DNA of 64,000 bases, from assembly GCA_002189035.1 (NCBI GenBank), contig NEEC01000014.1, positions 1,056,501 to 1,120,500 of the forward strand, given 5' to 3'. Under the pieces are notes generated by a model. It was given only the letters and a program-made list of their open reading frames with translations, was not told the DNA's origin and did no database searches. The position numbers and the translations under genes were made by a program. Shown in pieces: positions 1 to 10,764 of this stretch (the first letter of the stretch is position 1; each line of letters opens with the position of its first letter). Origin of the DNA: Utricularia gibba. Taxonomy: Eukaryota; Streptophyta; Magnoliopsida; Lamiales; Lentibulariaceae.

Positions 1-204
1 CTTTTTGTTCCGGGAGGGGAGGGTCTTCTTTTTTCTTGAAAAAGGCATTTGCTTGACGAAGTCAAAACAAAGACTGAAGCTTTTGGTGTGCACTCACTAC
101 GTTCAGGGCAACTTTAGCACAAAAAGTGTTGCCGTTCTTCAAGATAAGGTAGCTACTAGGCAAGAACTCATGCAATGTACAGATCTTGGCCCCTTACTGG
201 AGGA
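1..204. other. Flank downstream of the ARR-B gene
   Basis: Non-coding as far as I can see. It is probably the 3' untranslated region of the ARR-B gene on the minus strand. The open frame at 5-220 on the plus strand has no family resemblance. Confidence 0.4.
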
Positions 205-1899
205 TCAAGACACGGGGTAATCCAACTGTGAATGGACATCAGCAAGGAGCTCTTGATCACTGATGCACCCTAATGAATCCACAGTTTGAAGTCCAGAGAA
301 GGGAGGATACAGCAACTCCTCTCGAGAAGGGTGTGTTTGGAAGTCGTCCCACAGCCCCAGATGTTGTTCGTATACCAGGGAAGTTTGATCCAGCACCTCT
401 GCGCTCCATTGAGAACAGGAAGCCATATCAGCAGAGTATGCCGACGAGGGAGGAGCAGATCCAACTTTAGCTACTTCTTCAATGGCTTGAATCTTGCTTA
501 TTCCTTGGTGAGGGAGCGCGCTGGATCCCACAGACTCGATAGGAGCATATTGAAGATCATCGCAATTTTCATCAGAGATGAAAGCCCTTGGGGATTCCAT
601 GCCCCAAGAACACTGAGGTTGCACCAAGGACTTAGAAACTTGTGGCCCAGAGGGGGGATGAAGCTGGCCTCTCCGGTTTCCTTCCCAAGAGTTGTTTGGT
701 GAGTAGAAGATGCCAAGTGGTTTGGTGATCTTTGAAGGCAGACATTACGCATTGATACTTTGGAAGAGATATTTGCTGCAAAAGCAGCTTTCATCTCCTT
801 TTCTTTCTCCAATCTGTTCAGGAAGAGCCTGTACTTCTGAAACAGCCAGAAAGAGGGAAAGACTTACTACAAAACAGCGAAAGATCTTCTCACAACGTTT
901 AAAGAAACCACCTGTAGATGGCTGGCAACATTTTCCCTGGTTAACCATGGAACTCCCATCAGATCAAGTATCTTTTTGGGTCCAGCTTCTGCAAGGCAGA
1001 GGAAAATCAAGCATTGATCGTTCATATAGCAATACAAAAAAGAGAAAGTGCTCTTACTTTCAGATCCAATCTGATTCAGAGCTTGAACAAATTTCTGATG
1101 AAGATCAACAGTCCAAACAACCCTGGGCTTCTTTGTAGTAACACAGGAAGAAGAAGAAGCATCACTGAAATCTCTATCATCATACACGCTGCTCTCAAAA
1201 TCCATCCTTCGCTTCCGAGTAACATAATCTCCACTAAACAAGTATTGACCTTCTAATGGATTCATCCCTTCCACGCCTTCGTAGCAATCGATTTCCCTCA
1301 TCTCATTAACCCTTTTCCTAAGAACATGCTGCCATATGTTCTTCAGCTCCTTCATTCTTATAGGCTTCAAAAGGTAATCACAAGCCCCATGTTGCACCCC
1401 TCTCATTACCCGGCTCGTTTCGCCATCCACAGACATCACTGGATGCACAAAGTGTTATCAAATGAGGGCACATGATCTAGCAAAGGCGAAAATGAATGGC
1501 ACTGCACAAGAGCACTTACTTATCACAGGAAGATCCATTTCTAAACCAACAAGTTCAAGAAGCTTGAAACCATCCATATCAGGCATGTTCACATCGCTGA
1601 TAACAATATCAAATCCATCCTTCCTCTGTCGAAGCAAGAAAAGAGCCTCTCTAGCCAAATTACATGTCGTCACTGAAATCCACAAAAGAACTAAGCATTT
1701 AATCACAATTCTGCACCCCCCACAGTTCTAAAACATGAAAAGGAGGAACTTTTCTGTCCAATGCCCACAAACGCAAACCTTCATAGTTACACTTTTTGAG
1801 CATTTTCTCCAGAATCTTCAACCAAGTTGGATCATCATCAACCACAAGAACCCGGAGACCGGCCGGAAAACGAATCGAAGAAAACCACGATGAATCCAT
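205..1899 (-). CDS. Type-B response regulator (ARR-B, receiver plus GARP domain)
   Basis: Nuclear transcription factor at the end of the cytokinin His-to-Asp phosphorelay. I model six exons (1899-1779, 1672-1520, 1438-1058, 988-912, 836-759, 663-205), which sum to an open 422-aa protein. The receiver domain shows the acidic pocket VVDDDP near residue 20, the phosphoacceptor Asp in [11 protein letters not shown] near residue 66, and the conserved Lys in LLKPI near 115. The Myb-like GARP domain starts at [15 protein letters not shown] and ends [17 protein letters not shown]. Its recognition region reads VPWLTREN where the family usually has VPGLTREN. The start at 1899 (MDSSWF) is preferred over an in-frame Met at 1938 because the receiver normally begins near the N terminus. 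The last junction, a 95-nt intron from 758 to 664, is inferred from frame and splice dinucleotides. The protein is short for a type-B ARR (often 500-700 aa), mainly in the Q-rich C terminus. Confidence 0.88.
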
Positions 1900-3877
1900 T
1901 GCAAGGACACCAAAGTCAGAATAAAACGACAAGCACACAGTAAGAGTGATGAATCCAAGGACTGAAAAAAATGAAGCAAAGGCATGCCACTAGAACACTT
2001 TGTCTGCAAGCTCGAAGAATTGATATTTATGGCAAGTTGGTGGACGGAAAAGGGAGTGTGGTTTATTTTATAATTTCATCGACCACGACATGAAAGAAGT
2101 TTTATAATGGAGAGTGCATGGGAAGGTGTTGAGTATGGATGGTGACAGAAGAGTATGTTTGTCGTTTGCTCACACCCTTGTCTTGGTTGATTGGAGGAGG
2201 AGGAGGAGTTTAAATAATGTGATTTACGAATAATATCGTATAAGAATAATATAAATCATGATATTTGATATTAAAACTGAAAAATTGAACAATTCTCATT
2301 TTAAAACTTAATTTTTTTTTCACAATTGAGTGCAAAAGTAACAAAACATGGTCATATCAAACATCAATCCTTTTCTTTCTTTTCTTTTTTAACTTCTTTG
2401 AGTATTTATTTATCTTTTTTGTTATATTTAATAATAACGAGTGGAGGGGAGGTTTATGGGTGGGCCCACGCCGCTATGTTGCACAGTGTTTGAACAAGCT
2501 GGGCCCCATAACTTCTCAGTTATTAATATTTTTGTAAAAAGAAAATGAATAGAATTTTGTTTAAATAAAACGTTGGGGGTTAGCGATAATGATTGCATTT
2601 TAAAGCCAAAGCGGTGGATTAAGAGGGTAATTAGGGAGGGCGGACGTGGCATCTTTGACGAGAAAAGGACGTGACGGTGCCGATGGGGTGCGCCGCTGGT
2701 TTCTTTTATAATTAGTGCGTGAGGTGGGAGTCTTGAGTTGCTTAGCTGGAACCACGACTGTTCAGACATTTTCTGTCCCAAAGGCGGGCATGAATAGACC
2801 CCTCCTAACTTCCCCTCCTCCCCCCGGCTGAACAAATTAGGGGGCCATTTTTTCCCGAAATGTGGAGAAAAAAATGAAATTTTATCAAAATTGAAAACAT
2901 TAGGTAATTATTTGTGAGAATATCTAGGGTTTAGGGTTTTCATATCGTTTTAGCGTGAGAATTAGGTCTTGTTTGTGAAAATTGAAAGATTTGGATTTTA
3001 TGGAGATTTTTACTTTCAATAAAAGTAATTATCACAAACTACTAATGTAGAAAATTATAATATGATTTTTTGTAGCAAAATAATTTATTTAATATAAAGT
3101 GATTTTTGAAGTTGATTAGTTGGAGGTAAATTACCCGCGTCTCCTTACCATATTTCTATATTTGCGTTTCATGCCATAAATGGAAGTGTCCCCACCTCCA
3201 ACGGCTCACTAGTAAATGCTACCACGCTCCCATCCGAATTCATCAGGTGAATTCATGCTTGTATCTATCAGAGACCAGTGGCGGATATTGATCGGAAAAT
3301 TGGGGATGGATCAGAGGATTGAAGTGGTGGATCCAAGTGTAATGATCTATCCGTGCATCCATCAGCTTTTTGTATTGTATGATATTATTTATTTTAATGA
3401 TCTAATTTTTACGATTTTACGTTTTTTTATAAGTAAAAAGATTTATATAAGATTAGAAGTATTGTTCTGTTTAAATAGTTACTTTTTATTGTTTATAACC
3501 AATATGGGATATCATTATCAAATTCTTACTGTTACATCTTGCTTGGGTGTTTGATTTCATCCAAACTCGAAGATGTTATAGTGAACGATATTTTTTAGAT
3601 TAAAGAAAAATTTGATTCAATTTTATTATAAAAAAGGTTAAGTTTAAAATAATGAATAAATTAAAAAATGCATTTAATCTACTTTAAAAATGGGGAAGGC
3701 GATCTAGGGTTAGTGATGTAGGTGATGGTTGACTGAGTCAACTAGCAACCCGCTAACATGGGCTTTGGTGTGGGCCTGGAGAGGCTCAAGAGGGTCTGAT
3801 TGTGGTTGATTGGTTCACGAGAGTCCGATACGCTCTCCGATCCATCGCTGCTCTGCTGAGAGAAGAGAGCCCGTGAA
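1900..3877. other. Intergenic, upstream of ARR-B and PPR genes
   Basis: AT-rich spacer between two divergently transcribed genes. It should hold the ARR-B promoter and 5' leader (about 1900-2150) and the PPR promoter. A telo-box-like TAGGGTTTAGGGTTTT lies at 2924-2939; such elements are common in plant promoters. No open frame here resembles a known protein. Confidence 0.5.
2924..2939. promoter_or_regulatory. Telo-box-like motif
   Basis: TAGGGTTTAGGGTTTT, read on the other strand as AAAACCCTAAACCCTA. Telo-boxes (AAACCCTAA) are known in promoters of plant translation and organelle-related genes. This one sits about 0.95 kb upstream of the PPR start, farther than usual, so function is uncertain. 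Confidence 0.35.
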
Positions 3878-5448
3878 ATGGCGTGTAGGCGCCTCGCGGC
3901 GGTGGGTTCACGCGTGGGAAGGGGAATGGGGTTTTCCGGTTCATCTTCCATTGGACTCGCGGCGACGGTTACCCATTTGCTTAGTTTTTCAACCAGAGGG
4001 GAGAAAGCGGAAATCGACAATCGTGGTGAATTGCTGTCCATTGTAGAGAATTTGTACGAACATCGCAGCTGGAAATTCCTGACTCAAAATTTTAGGTCAG
4101 TCAAGTTTTCGGACCCTATGATTCAATATATACTCTTGCAGCTGAAGGAACCGATTAATTCAAGGAAAGCCCTGAATTTCTTCCACTGGTGCGCGAAAGG
4201 AATGGGTTTGGAGCATGGGTATCAACGTATTCCATTATGATCCATATTCTGGCTAAAGCCAGGCTTGTTAAGGATGCCAGGATATTGCTTGAATCTGTTC
4301 TGAACAAAAATATTTTCCCTGATGGAGATTCTAAAGTTTTTGTTGTTTTGAATGCTTTACTTGATACGTATAATGTAGCAGATTCGGTTCCATTTGTTTT
4401 TGACTTGTTTGTGCAAACCTATGCGAAGTTAAGAATGTCTGATGATGTTCTTGCCGCTTGTAAGTTGCTGTCTGATCATGGTTTTATGTTAAGTGTGATT
4501 AGTTTCAATACATTGCTACATGTGACAGAGAAATCCAGCAACGTCGACCTGGCATGGAGAGTGTATGAGCATATGATCATTTGTAGGATATGCCCGAATG
4601 AAGTGACCATCAGAATCATGGTGGATGCATTATGCAAGAGCGGAAATTTAGAGAAGTTTCGTAATCTTGTCTCTAAGATGCACGGGAATAGATGTTCAGT
4701 ACCTGTGGTGATTGTGAATACTTTTTTGATCTATGAACTGATAAGAATGAATAGGATTGAAGAAGGGGTGAGATTATTGAGGTGGATGATGCAAAAAAAT
4801 ATGATCTTGGATAATATATCTTGTTCCTTGGTCGTGTTTGCCAAGATGAAGATGGGGGATTTTGCTGCTGCTCAAGATATTCATGATCAAATGCTTAAAA
4901 GAGGTTTTCCAGAGAATGCTTTCGTGTGCAGTCTATACATCGAGACTTACAGTGATAACGGAAGGATGGATGAGGCATTTGGGCTATTGGAGCAGATGGG
5001 GAAACTGCGATTGAGTCCAACAGAAGAAGCAATGAATAAGCTCTTCAAAGGTTGCTCGCGTATGCCCTTGGACAGTGGGGTCTTATATTGCAAGAGAATA
5101 GTAGAGCAGCAGCAGTTTGTTCCTAGTTGCTCAGCAGTGAATGAGATGTTTGAGAAGCTTTGTGAAAACGGGAAGACGAAGGATGCTGATGAGATAATGA
5201 CCAGTTTGTTGGATAAGGGATTCAAGCCTGATGAAAACACCTACTCCCATCTTGTTTGTGGCTATGGCAAAGAAGGCAAAACTGAAATGTTCCTGAAGCT
5301 TCTGTACGAGATGAAGCACCATCTAGGCATTCCGGTTTTGACTTCAATCGTTTCAAGACTCTCTGGCTATGGCCGTCTGGAAGAAGCAAAGAAATATGTT
5401 GAAGTAATGCAACCATGCCCTTCCCCTGTCACAGTGGAAAGGCGTTGA
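3878..5448 (+). CDS. P-class pentatricopeptide repeat protein, frameshifted in this sequence
   Basis: PPR proteins bind organellar RNA one base per repeat and act in processing, stability or translation in mitochondria or plastids. The protein opens at 3878 with an Arg-rich, acid-poor N terminus (MACRRLAAVGSRVG) suited to organelle targeting. It continues through helical repeats such as YSIMIHILAKARLVKDARILL, TIRIMVDALCKSGNLEKFRNL and TYSHLVCGYGKEGKTEMFLKL, and ends at 5448. No C-terminal E or DYW extension is present, so it is P-class, about 523 aa. The frame breaks at 4217-4219: the upstream frame reads LEHG then runs into a stop at about 4240, while the downstream frame resumes STYSIMIHIL. 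One extra G in the GGG run gives LEHGVSTYSIMIHIL, the normal PPR pattern. The break is either a sequence error or an inactivating mutation. Confidence 0.85.
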
Positions 5449-6540
5449 TGTATACAAAAGCATTCTTCCCAACACGTAGTTCAGGCATTTCGTGAATAGC
5501 AGGATGGTCTCCATGGCGAAGGAGACATTAGGAGCAAGCCCGAGGAGTTTTTGAAACTTAGCCCTGAGTGTACAAAAATGTTTTAAACAAAGGGAAATGA
5601 ACCTTTAAAAATGATAGAATATTCACCATTGATACTGATACCAAGTTCAACCTCGAAGAACTCGTGCGATTCCGCTGGTACTTGTCGTTCAAGTAAAGAC
5701 TCGTGTTATGCTTGCCGTGTTTGTAATAGTTCCTCCGGCGACGTCCGCGGCGGCGACTTCACAAATTCTTGTTTTTGATTATTTTTCAACCACCGCCTCC
5801 TGACAGTGGACGCCGCTGACCCACCGCCAATTCTATTTTGTATGTTAATGTCGTTTAAAAATATACACTTCTGTACCGTGAAACATGAAATGTCGGGTTT
5901 ATATTCATCCACATCGTCAGATCCCCACTGGGTTTTTTTTTTTTTTTGTGAGCTATTTGGTCCCATTGGCTGCTTTTTGTTCACAAAGGGACCACTTTGC
6001 AAGAGATATGACTGATTCGTTTAGCTTGATTTGATTTATTTAGGTGATCAAGATTGCAATTTTGTAGGAAGTTGCAGAGGGTCAGAAAATAGTCTAGACG
6101 GTAAGACCCCGTGCACCTTAACTATAGCTTCGCAGTGACAACCTTGATCGAATGTGTAGGATAGGTAGGAAAAGGTGGACACAGTGATTTTGTGTATGAG
6201 ATTGCAGAGGGTAAGAGGAGATTGATAATCATCATCATGTCTTTTAGAGTCAAGTGGTTTTGGTGAATCCCAACTTGAAAGACGTCTTTTTTCCATGATT
6301 TGTGCTTGAAAATTGTAGTTGGGTTGGCTTCAATCCCAAGCCTGGATTTTTGGATTTCGTGAAGGAATGGGAAGCTTTCACATGGCGGAGGTAGATAAAA
6401 CGGGGGGAATTTTAACGCGGTAAAATGGCCGCACCACATCTCAAAGCAATTACATGTTGAAACTTCACACCTCATGTCTCTAAAGCTTTCTGATTCCCTT
6501 TAAATTACTCAACTTGACGGTGAATATATAGACGAACGGG
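5449..6540. other. Intergenic, PPR 3' region and upstream of RCC1 gene
   Basis: I see no supported gene in these 1.1 kb. Several open frames of 60-117 codons occur on both strands, but none has a recognisable family, signal peptide or repeat. The start should be the PPR 3' UTR. The end holds an AT-rich stretch (GAATATATAGACG near 6523) that could be the TATA region for the RCC1-repeat gene. Confidence 0.4.
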
Positions 6541-7808
6541 GAGGCGTATTCACTCATTTTGATAACAATTTTCTCTGCCTCTATCTTTCTTGGAAAGGTC
6601 TGGTTTTTTTTTCTCAAATATCCCATCAAGAACCCAGTTTCACGACGCCCTCAAACCATCATCTTTGTCTAAGAATCAATCGCCAGTAGTGATTTGTGTA
6701 CAGAATCGGGTGATCGGATTGAAACCCAGTTCAAGAATCTTCATTTTGATCGGATTCTAACGGTCGGGGGGAATTCCACAAGAATCTGTATTATGGGTTC
6801 TGATCAGTCTTGCCTCCCTTTTGCATGTAAACTTTTGAAGTTTTTGTTCATTTAGATCTGTTTTGGCACCGAATGTGCATAGCCCATGACTCCAAGTGCT
6901 TTCGTTTTAACAGTTTCCGATGAAAATCATCCGATCATAAGTGCTGATTGAAGAATTTTTTCTGGGAGATGCTGTGAACTGGAGTATTTGTGGCCGACGT
7001 CTTCATTAGATCTTATTGTTGGGAACATGATAATCACCTGTCGCCTCTTTGTGTCCATCGCCATCTTCGCTTGAGCGGTCCTTTTTTACACAATCCCCCA
7101 TAAAAAGGTTCTGGGATTTATTCTTGATACCTTTTTTTCATTGGAAAATCCTGTCTTTTGGGCTTCCCTTTATGTGGAGTAATATCTTTGATCGAAGTTC
7201 CGGATGCTTCACGAAACTGTATTCCTTGTCCGAGCATACGTTATCTACACGCATGCGTTCGTCCTGTTTAGACAAGCTATTAGTTCTATGTTTCTATTTT
7301 CAACGGTCGGTGTTGGAACTCTGAATGTTACCAAGGTTTGAGGAACCTGGTGGAGTTCTTCGAACAGACCCTGGGCTTTTTTAGCCCTTCTGTGCGTTTT
7401 TCTGTTTGATAAGAACTGGATTTGCTGATGATCTCTCTACTCTTCAATGTTGATATAGAATTGGCGCAATGTCGATGCTTTTTCTTTCCAAGAACTGCAT
7501 TTTTTGAATCCTTCGATATATGAATTTTGATAGTTGTTTTCTTTTGACTTTCAGATCTTCCAACCCATCGCTGCTGATAAGTTACAATTCAGGTAATCAA
7601 TGATCAAGTGTGTAGTTCGACAACGCCCTGGTTCTTTTCCAGATTAAACTTAATTTATTGAGTTTCAGGCATCTGATGAAAATTTTGTGGAAGTTCTGTA
7701 AAACAGTAGGGACAGAATGATGAAAGATTGAGTCTGGTTATTGTTTTCTTAGGAACAAGATCTTCACATCTACAAAATCAGGGCACTGCAGACACAAAGC
7801 GGTGCCCA
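6541..7808 (+). other. Long 5' leader region of the RCC1-repeat gene
   Basis: This 1.27-kb stretch has no coherent coding frame. It is rich in T tracts and short pyrimidine-AG sites, as expected of a spliced 5' UTR or a leader with alternative starts. The coding start at 7809 has an upstream in-frame open stretch that lacks family similarity. The exact transcription start and leader introns cannot be fixed from sequence alone. Confidence 0.4.
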
Positions 7809-9904
7809 ATGGATGCTACAACTACTGGAGCATCGAGCATTCAGTACCATAACGCAACTGAGCAGACAGTTGCCACTCTTGTCTCCCCTTTAGTCTCTCA
7901 TCCAAGACAACAACGTCATTGCTTTGGAAATGCGAGTCCTGGGGAGTTCCCATTGTCTGCCAATCCATCAATTGTTTTACACTTCCTTACTGCTTGCAAC
8001 CTTGATCCACATGATCTTGCAAAGCTCGAGGCAAGAAAATTAGTTGTACGTTATTAGCTAGAGTTGATGCTGCTGCTAATTGCATGATAACCTTTTTCCA
8101 GGCAACTTGTTCGTTTTTCAAACAGCCTGCACATTTTCCTCCTGATCAGGAGCTTTCACTAGCAGAGCTTGCCGCTCTAGATATGTGCCAGAAAAGAGCC
8201 ATATTTAAGCCAATGACTTTTTGCCAGAGACAAAAATTAAAGCAAACCTGTGGGGGCTCATGGAAACTTGTACTGAGATTTTTGCTTGCAGGAGAAGCAT
8301 GTTCCCGCCGGGAGAAGTCACAGGCTGTTGCTGGACCTGGACACAGTATTGTCGTGACTTCTAAAGGAACTGTGTATTCATTTGGCTCTAATAACTGTGG
8401 GCAACTTGGACATGGAACCTTGGTCAAGGAATCATGCCCTCGTCCAATCAGGTCAGTTTTTTGTGTATGCAATTGGTTTATTTTGCAAATCCATTAATGC
8501 TGTAATATAGGCTTACTTGAATTCAGATCCCTCCAAGGAATTCGTATTATTCATGCAGCTGCTGGATCTGGTCGGACGATCCTAACTAGTGATGCTGGAA
8601 AAGTCTATGCATTTGGTGAAGATTCATTCAGGGAAGCCGAATACGTGGCTCAAGGAAATAATTTGGTGACCACCCCTCAACTTCTTGAATCCTTGAAAGA
8701 TATCTTTATTGTGCAAGCAGCCATTGGAAATTTCTTTACTGCTGTGTTATCAAGAGAGGGACAAGTTTACACGTTTTCATGGGGAGATGAAAACAAGCTT
8801 GGTCATCAAACAGATTTAAATGATCTTGAACCGCGACCCCTCTTGGGGCCGCTTGAAAACATACCGGTGGTTCAGATTGCTGCCGGCTATTGCTACCTTC
8901 TTGCCTTGGCTTGTCAACCAAATGGCATGTGAGTTTTTTCTTCAGCTTCCTGGTTTAGAAGCAATGTTCTAAGCTTGGTCTTAAGTTCTAACTACAGAGT
9001 CTGTATCCAATCTGCAAATAAGTTGATCCTAAGAACTTTGTCATCAAGAAACATCTTTTGCAAAGCTTATTTGGATTTTGTGGTTATTGATTGGCATACC
9101 AGGTCAGTCTACTCTGTTGGTTGTGGATTGGGTGGCAAGCTTGGCCATGGTACCAGAACTGATGAGAAGCAACCAAGATTGATTGAGCAATTCCGAACAC
9201 TGAATATTCAGCCAAAAGTTGTCGCTGCAGGGGCATGGCACGCTGCGGTTGTTGGAACAGATGGAAGAGTTTGCACATGGGGTTGGGGCCGATATGGCTG
9301 CTTAGGCCATGGAAATGAAGATTGTGAATCAGTTCCTAAGGTGGTGGAAGGCCTGAAGGATGTCAAAGCAACTACTGTTGCCACTGGAGACTATACCACA
9401 TTTGTGGTTTCAGATAGTGGGGATGTTTATTCTTTTGGGTGCGGGGAATCATCCAGTCTCGGCCATGACACCCTTGTTGCCGATGGCGAGGTTAGTCATT
9501 TACACCATCTTCATCATTTCTTAGTTTGAGGAACCTGCTCCAAAAAATGATTAATATGGTTGCAAGAGCTGCCCAAACTTAGTGTGGTTGCTCAAGAATG
9601 TTCGCCAACATTCTTTTATGATCCTGATACTTGCTGTCTTTCTTGCTGGCCTCAGGGAAATAGGCGCACCAACATCCTAAGTCCAAAGCTTGTGACATCG
9701 TTGAAGAAGGCAAACGAGCGTATCGTTCAAATAAGTCTCACTAACTCTATATACTGGAATGCTCACACATTTGCACTTACAGAATCCGGTAAGCTGTATG
9801 CTTTTGGTGCCGGTGACAAGGGACAGCTCGGTGTGAACCTTGACACCAATCAGGTTGAAAGAGTGGAACCGGAGCGGGTGGCCATCGAACTCAGTGATTC
9901 ATGA
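7809..9904 (+). CDS. RCC1-repeat (beta-propeller) family protein
   Basis: Five exons (7809-8030, 8102-8451, 8527-8928, 9103-9490, 9656-9904) give an uninterrupted 536-aa protein that closely follows the Arabidopsis At3g02300-type RCC1 family member as I recall it. The N-terminal 110 residues are a conserved non-repeat region (MDATTTGASS, then SPGEFPLSANPSIVLHFL). RCC1 blades follow with the hallmark GxxHxxVxTxxGxVYxFGxNxxGQLGHG pattern: GPGHSIVVTSKGTVYSFGSN, AGAWHAAVVGTDGRVCTWGW, ATGDYTTFVVSDSGDVYSFG, NAHTFALTESGKLYAFGAGD. The biochemical role of this subfamily is not established. RCC1 folds serve as guanine-nucleotide exchange or protein-binding platforms, and UVR8 is a relative. The first intron (8031-8101) begins with GC rather than GT if the family sequence LEATCSFF is preserved. 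Exon lengths sum to a multiple of three. Confidence 0.9.
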
Positions 9905-10764
9905 AGCATGTATATCTGTAATTATACCAATCAGCATCATCTTTACTCTGGATTCCCTGTTTTATTTCCTCATCTAGTTTGCTTGTACATAGGTTATCTG
10001 ACTGTGAATAACTGTAGGAATTCAGTTTAGGAGCTGCAAGAATTAGCATGTTAGAAATATGTTAGCTCCTGTCCCTATGATATGATTCATTTGATGACTG
10101 TGAAGTTGGTTGCTTCAAAGTAGTTAAAGAAAATTATTCTGCTTCAGCATAAAAAAAGTAGACAAGAACAACATGGAGATAGCTTAACAATCACAAAAGC
10201 AGGTTATCTGCTGGACATGTAGTTTTATCTTATCCCAGATGCATTCTTTTAGAGCTGTATTCCAGAGTTAACAGGGAGCACATAAATTTAGCGCTATGCT
10301 CCATGTCATGGACGGAGTCATACTGAGAGGTTGTAAACGTATGCTTATCACTACACTAACATACTCTGATCTGACAACGGGAGCCTGAGAATTGAAACTG
10401 GGTCGTGATATGGAGGGATCATGAACATTACTGGCATTGATTGAGTACCAAATAATGTGCTTATGGGGATGCGGCAAGGTTCGTTTCTGTTGCTTTTGCA
10501 TGCATTAGGACATGTTCTTGCGTTGGACAATGGACTTTGCCGCAGATCTGGTATCCCAAGATTAATTTTCCATGGATACATACAAAGAGGCAGAACAAAT
10601 TCTGTGTGTTGTAAAGTGAAGACAGAAGAAGAAAATGATACACCCATGTGAAAAGTTCAGTCATCTTTTCCTTTTTGTTGTAAGCAGAAGCATCATAACA
10701 GTAGGTTTATGAGTTGCCTGAGTAAGTGTAGCTGTGCTGTTGTCGGTTGAATGCAACGCATTGT
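9905..10764. other. Intergenic between RCC1-repeat gene and first SEO gene
   Basis: The first part is the 3' UTR of the RCC1-repeat gene and the remainder is the promoter region of the first SEO gene. I find no additional coding exon that matches the SEO N terminus and no other recognisable gene. Confidence 0.4.

Noticed and set aside
660-760. Apparent frameshift between the ARR-B GARP exon and its C-terminal frame
   Set aside because: A 95-nt GT-AG intron (758-664) resolves the frame change without any indel, with a phase and length like other introns in the window.
6048-6475. 117-codon minus-strand frame between PPR and RCC1 genes
   Set aside because: No signal peptide, repeat or family similarity; typical of chance frames in AT-rich spacers.
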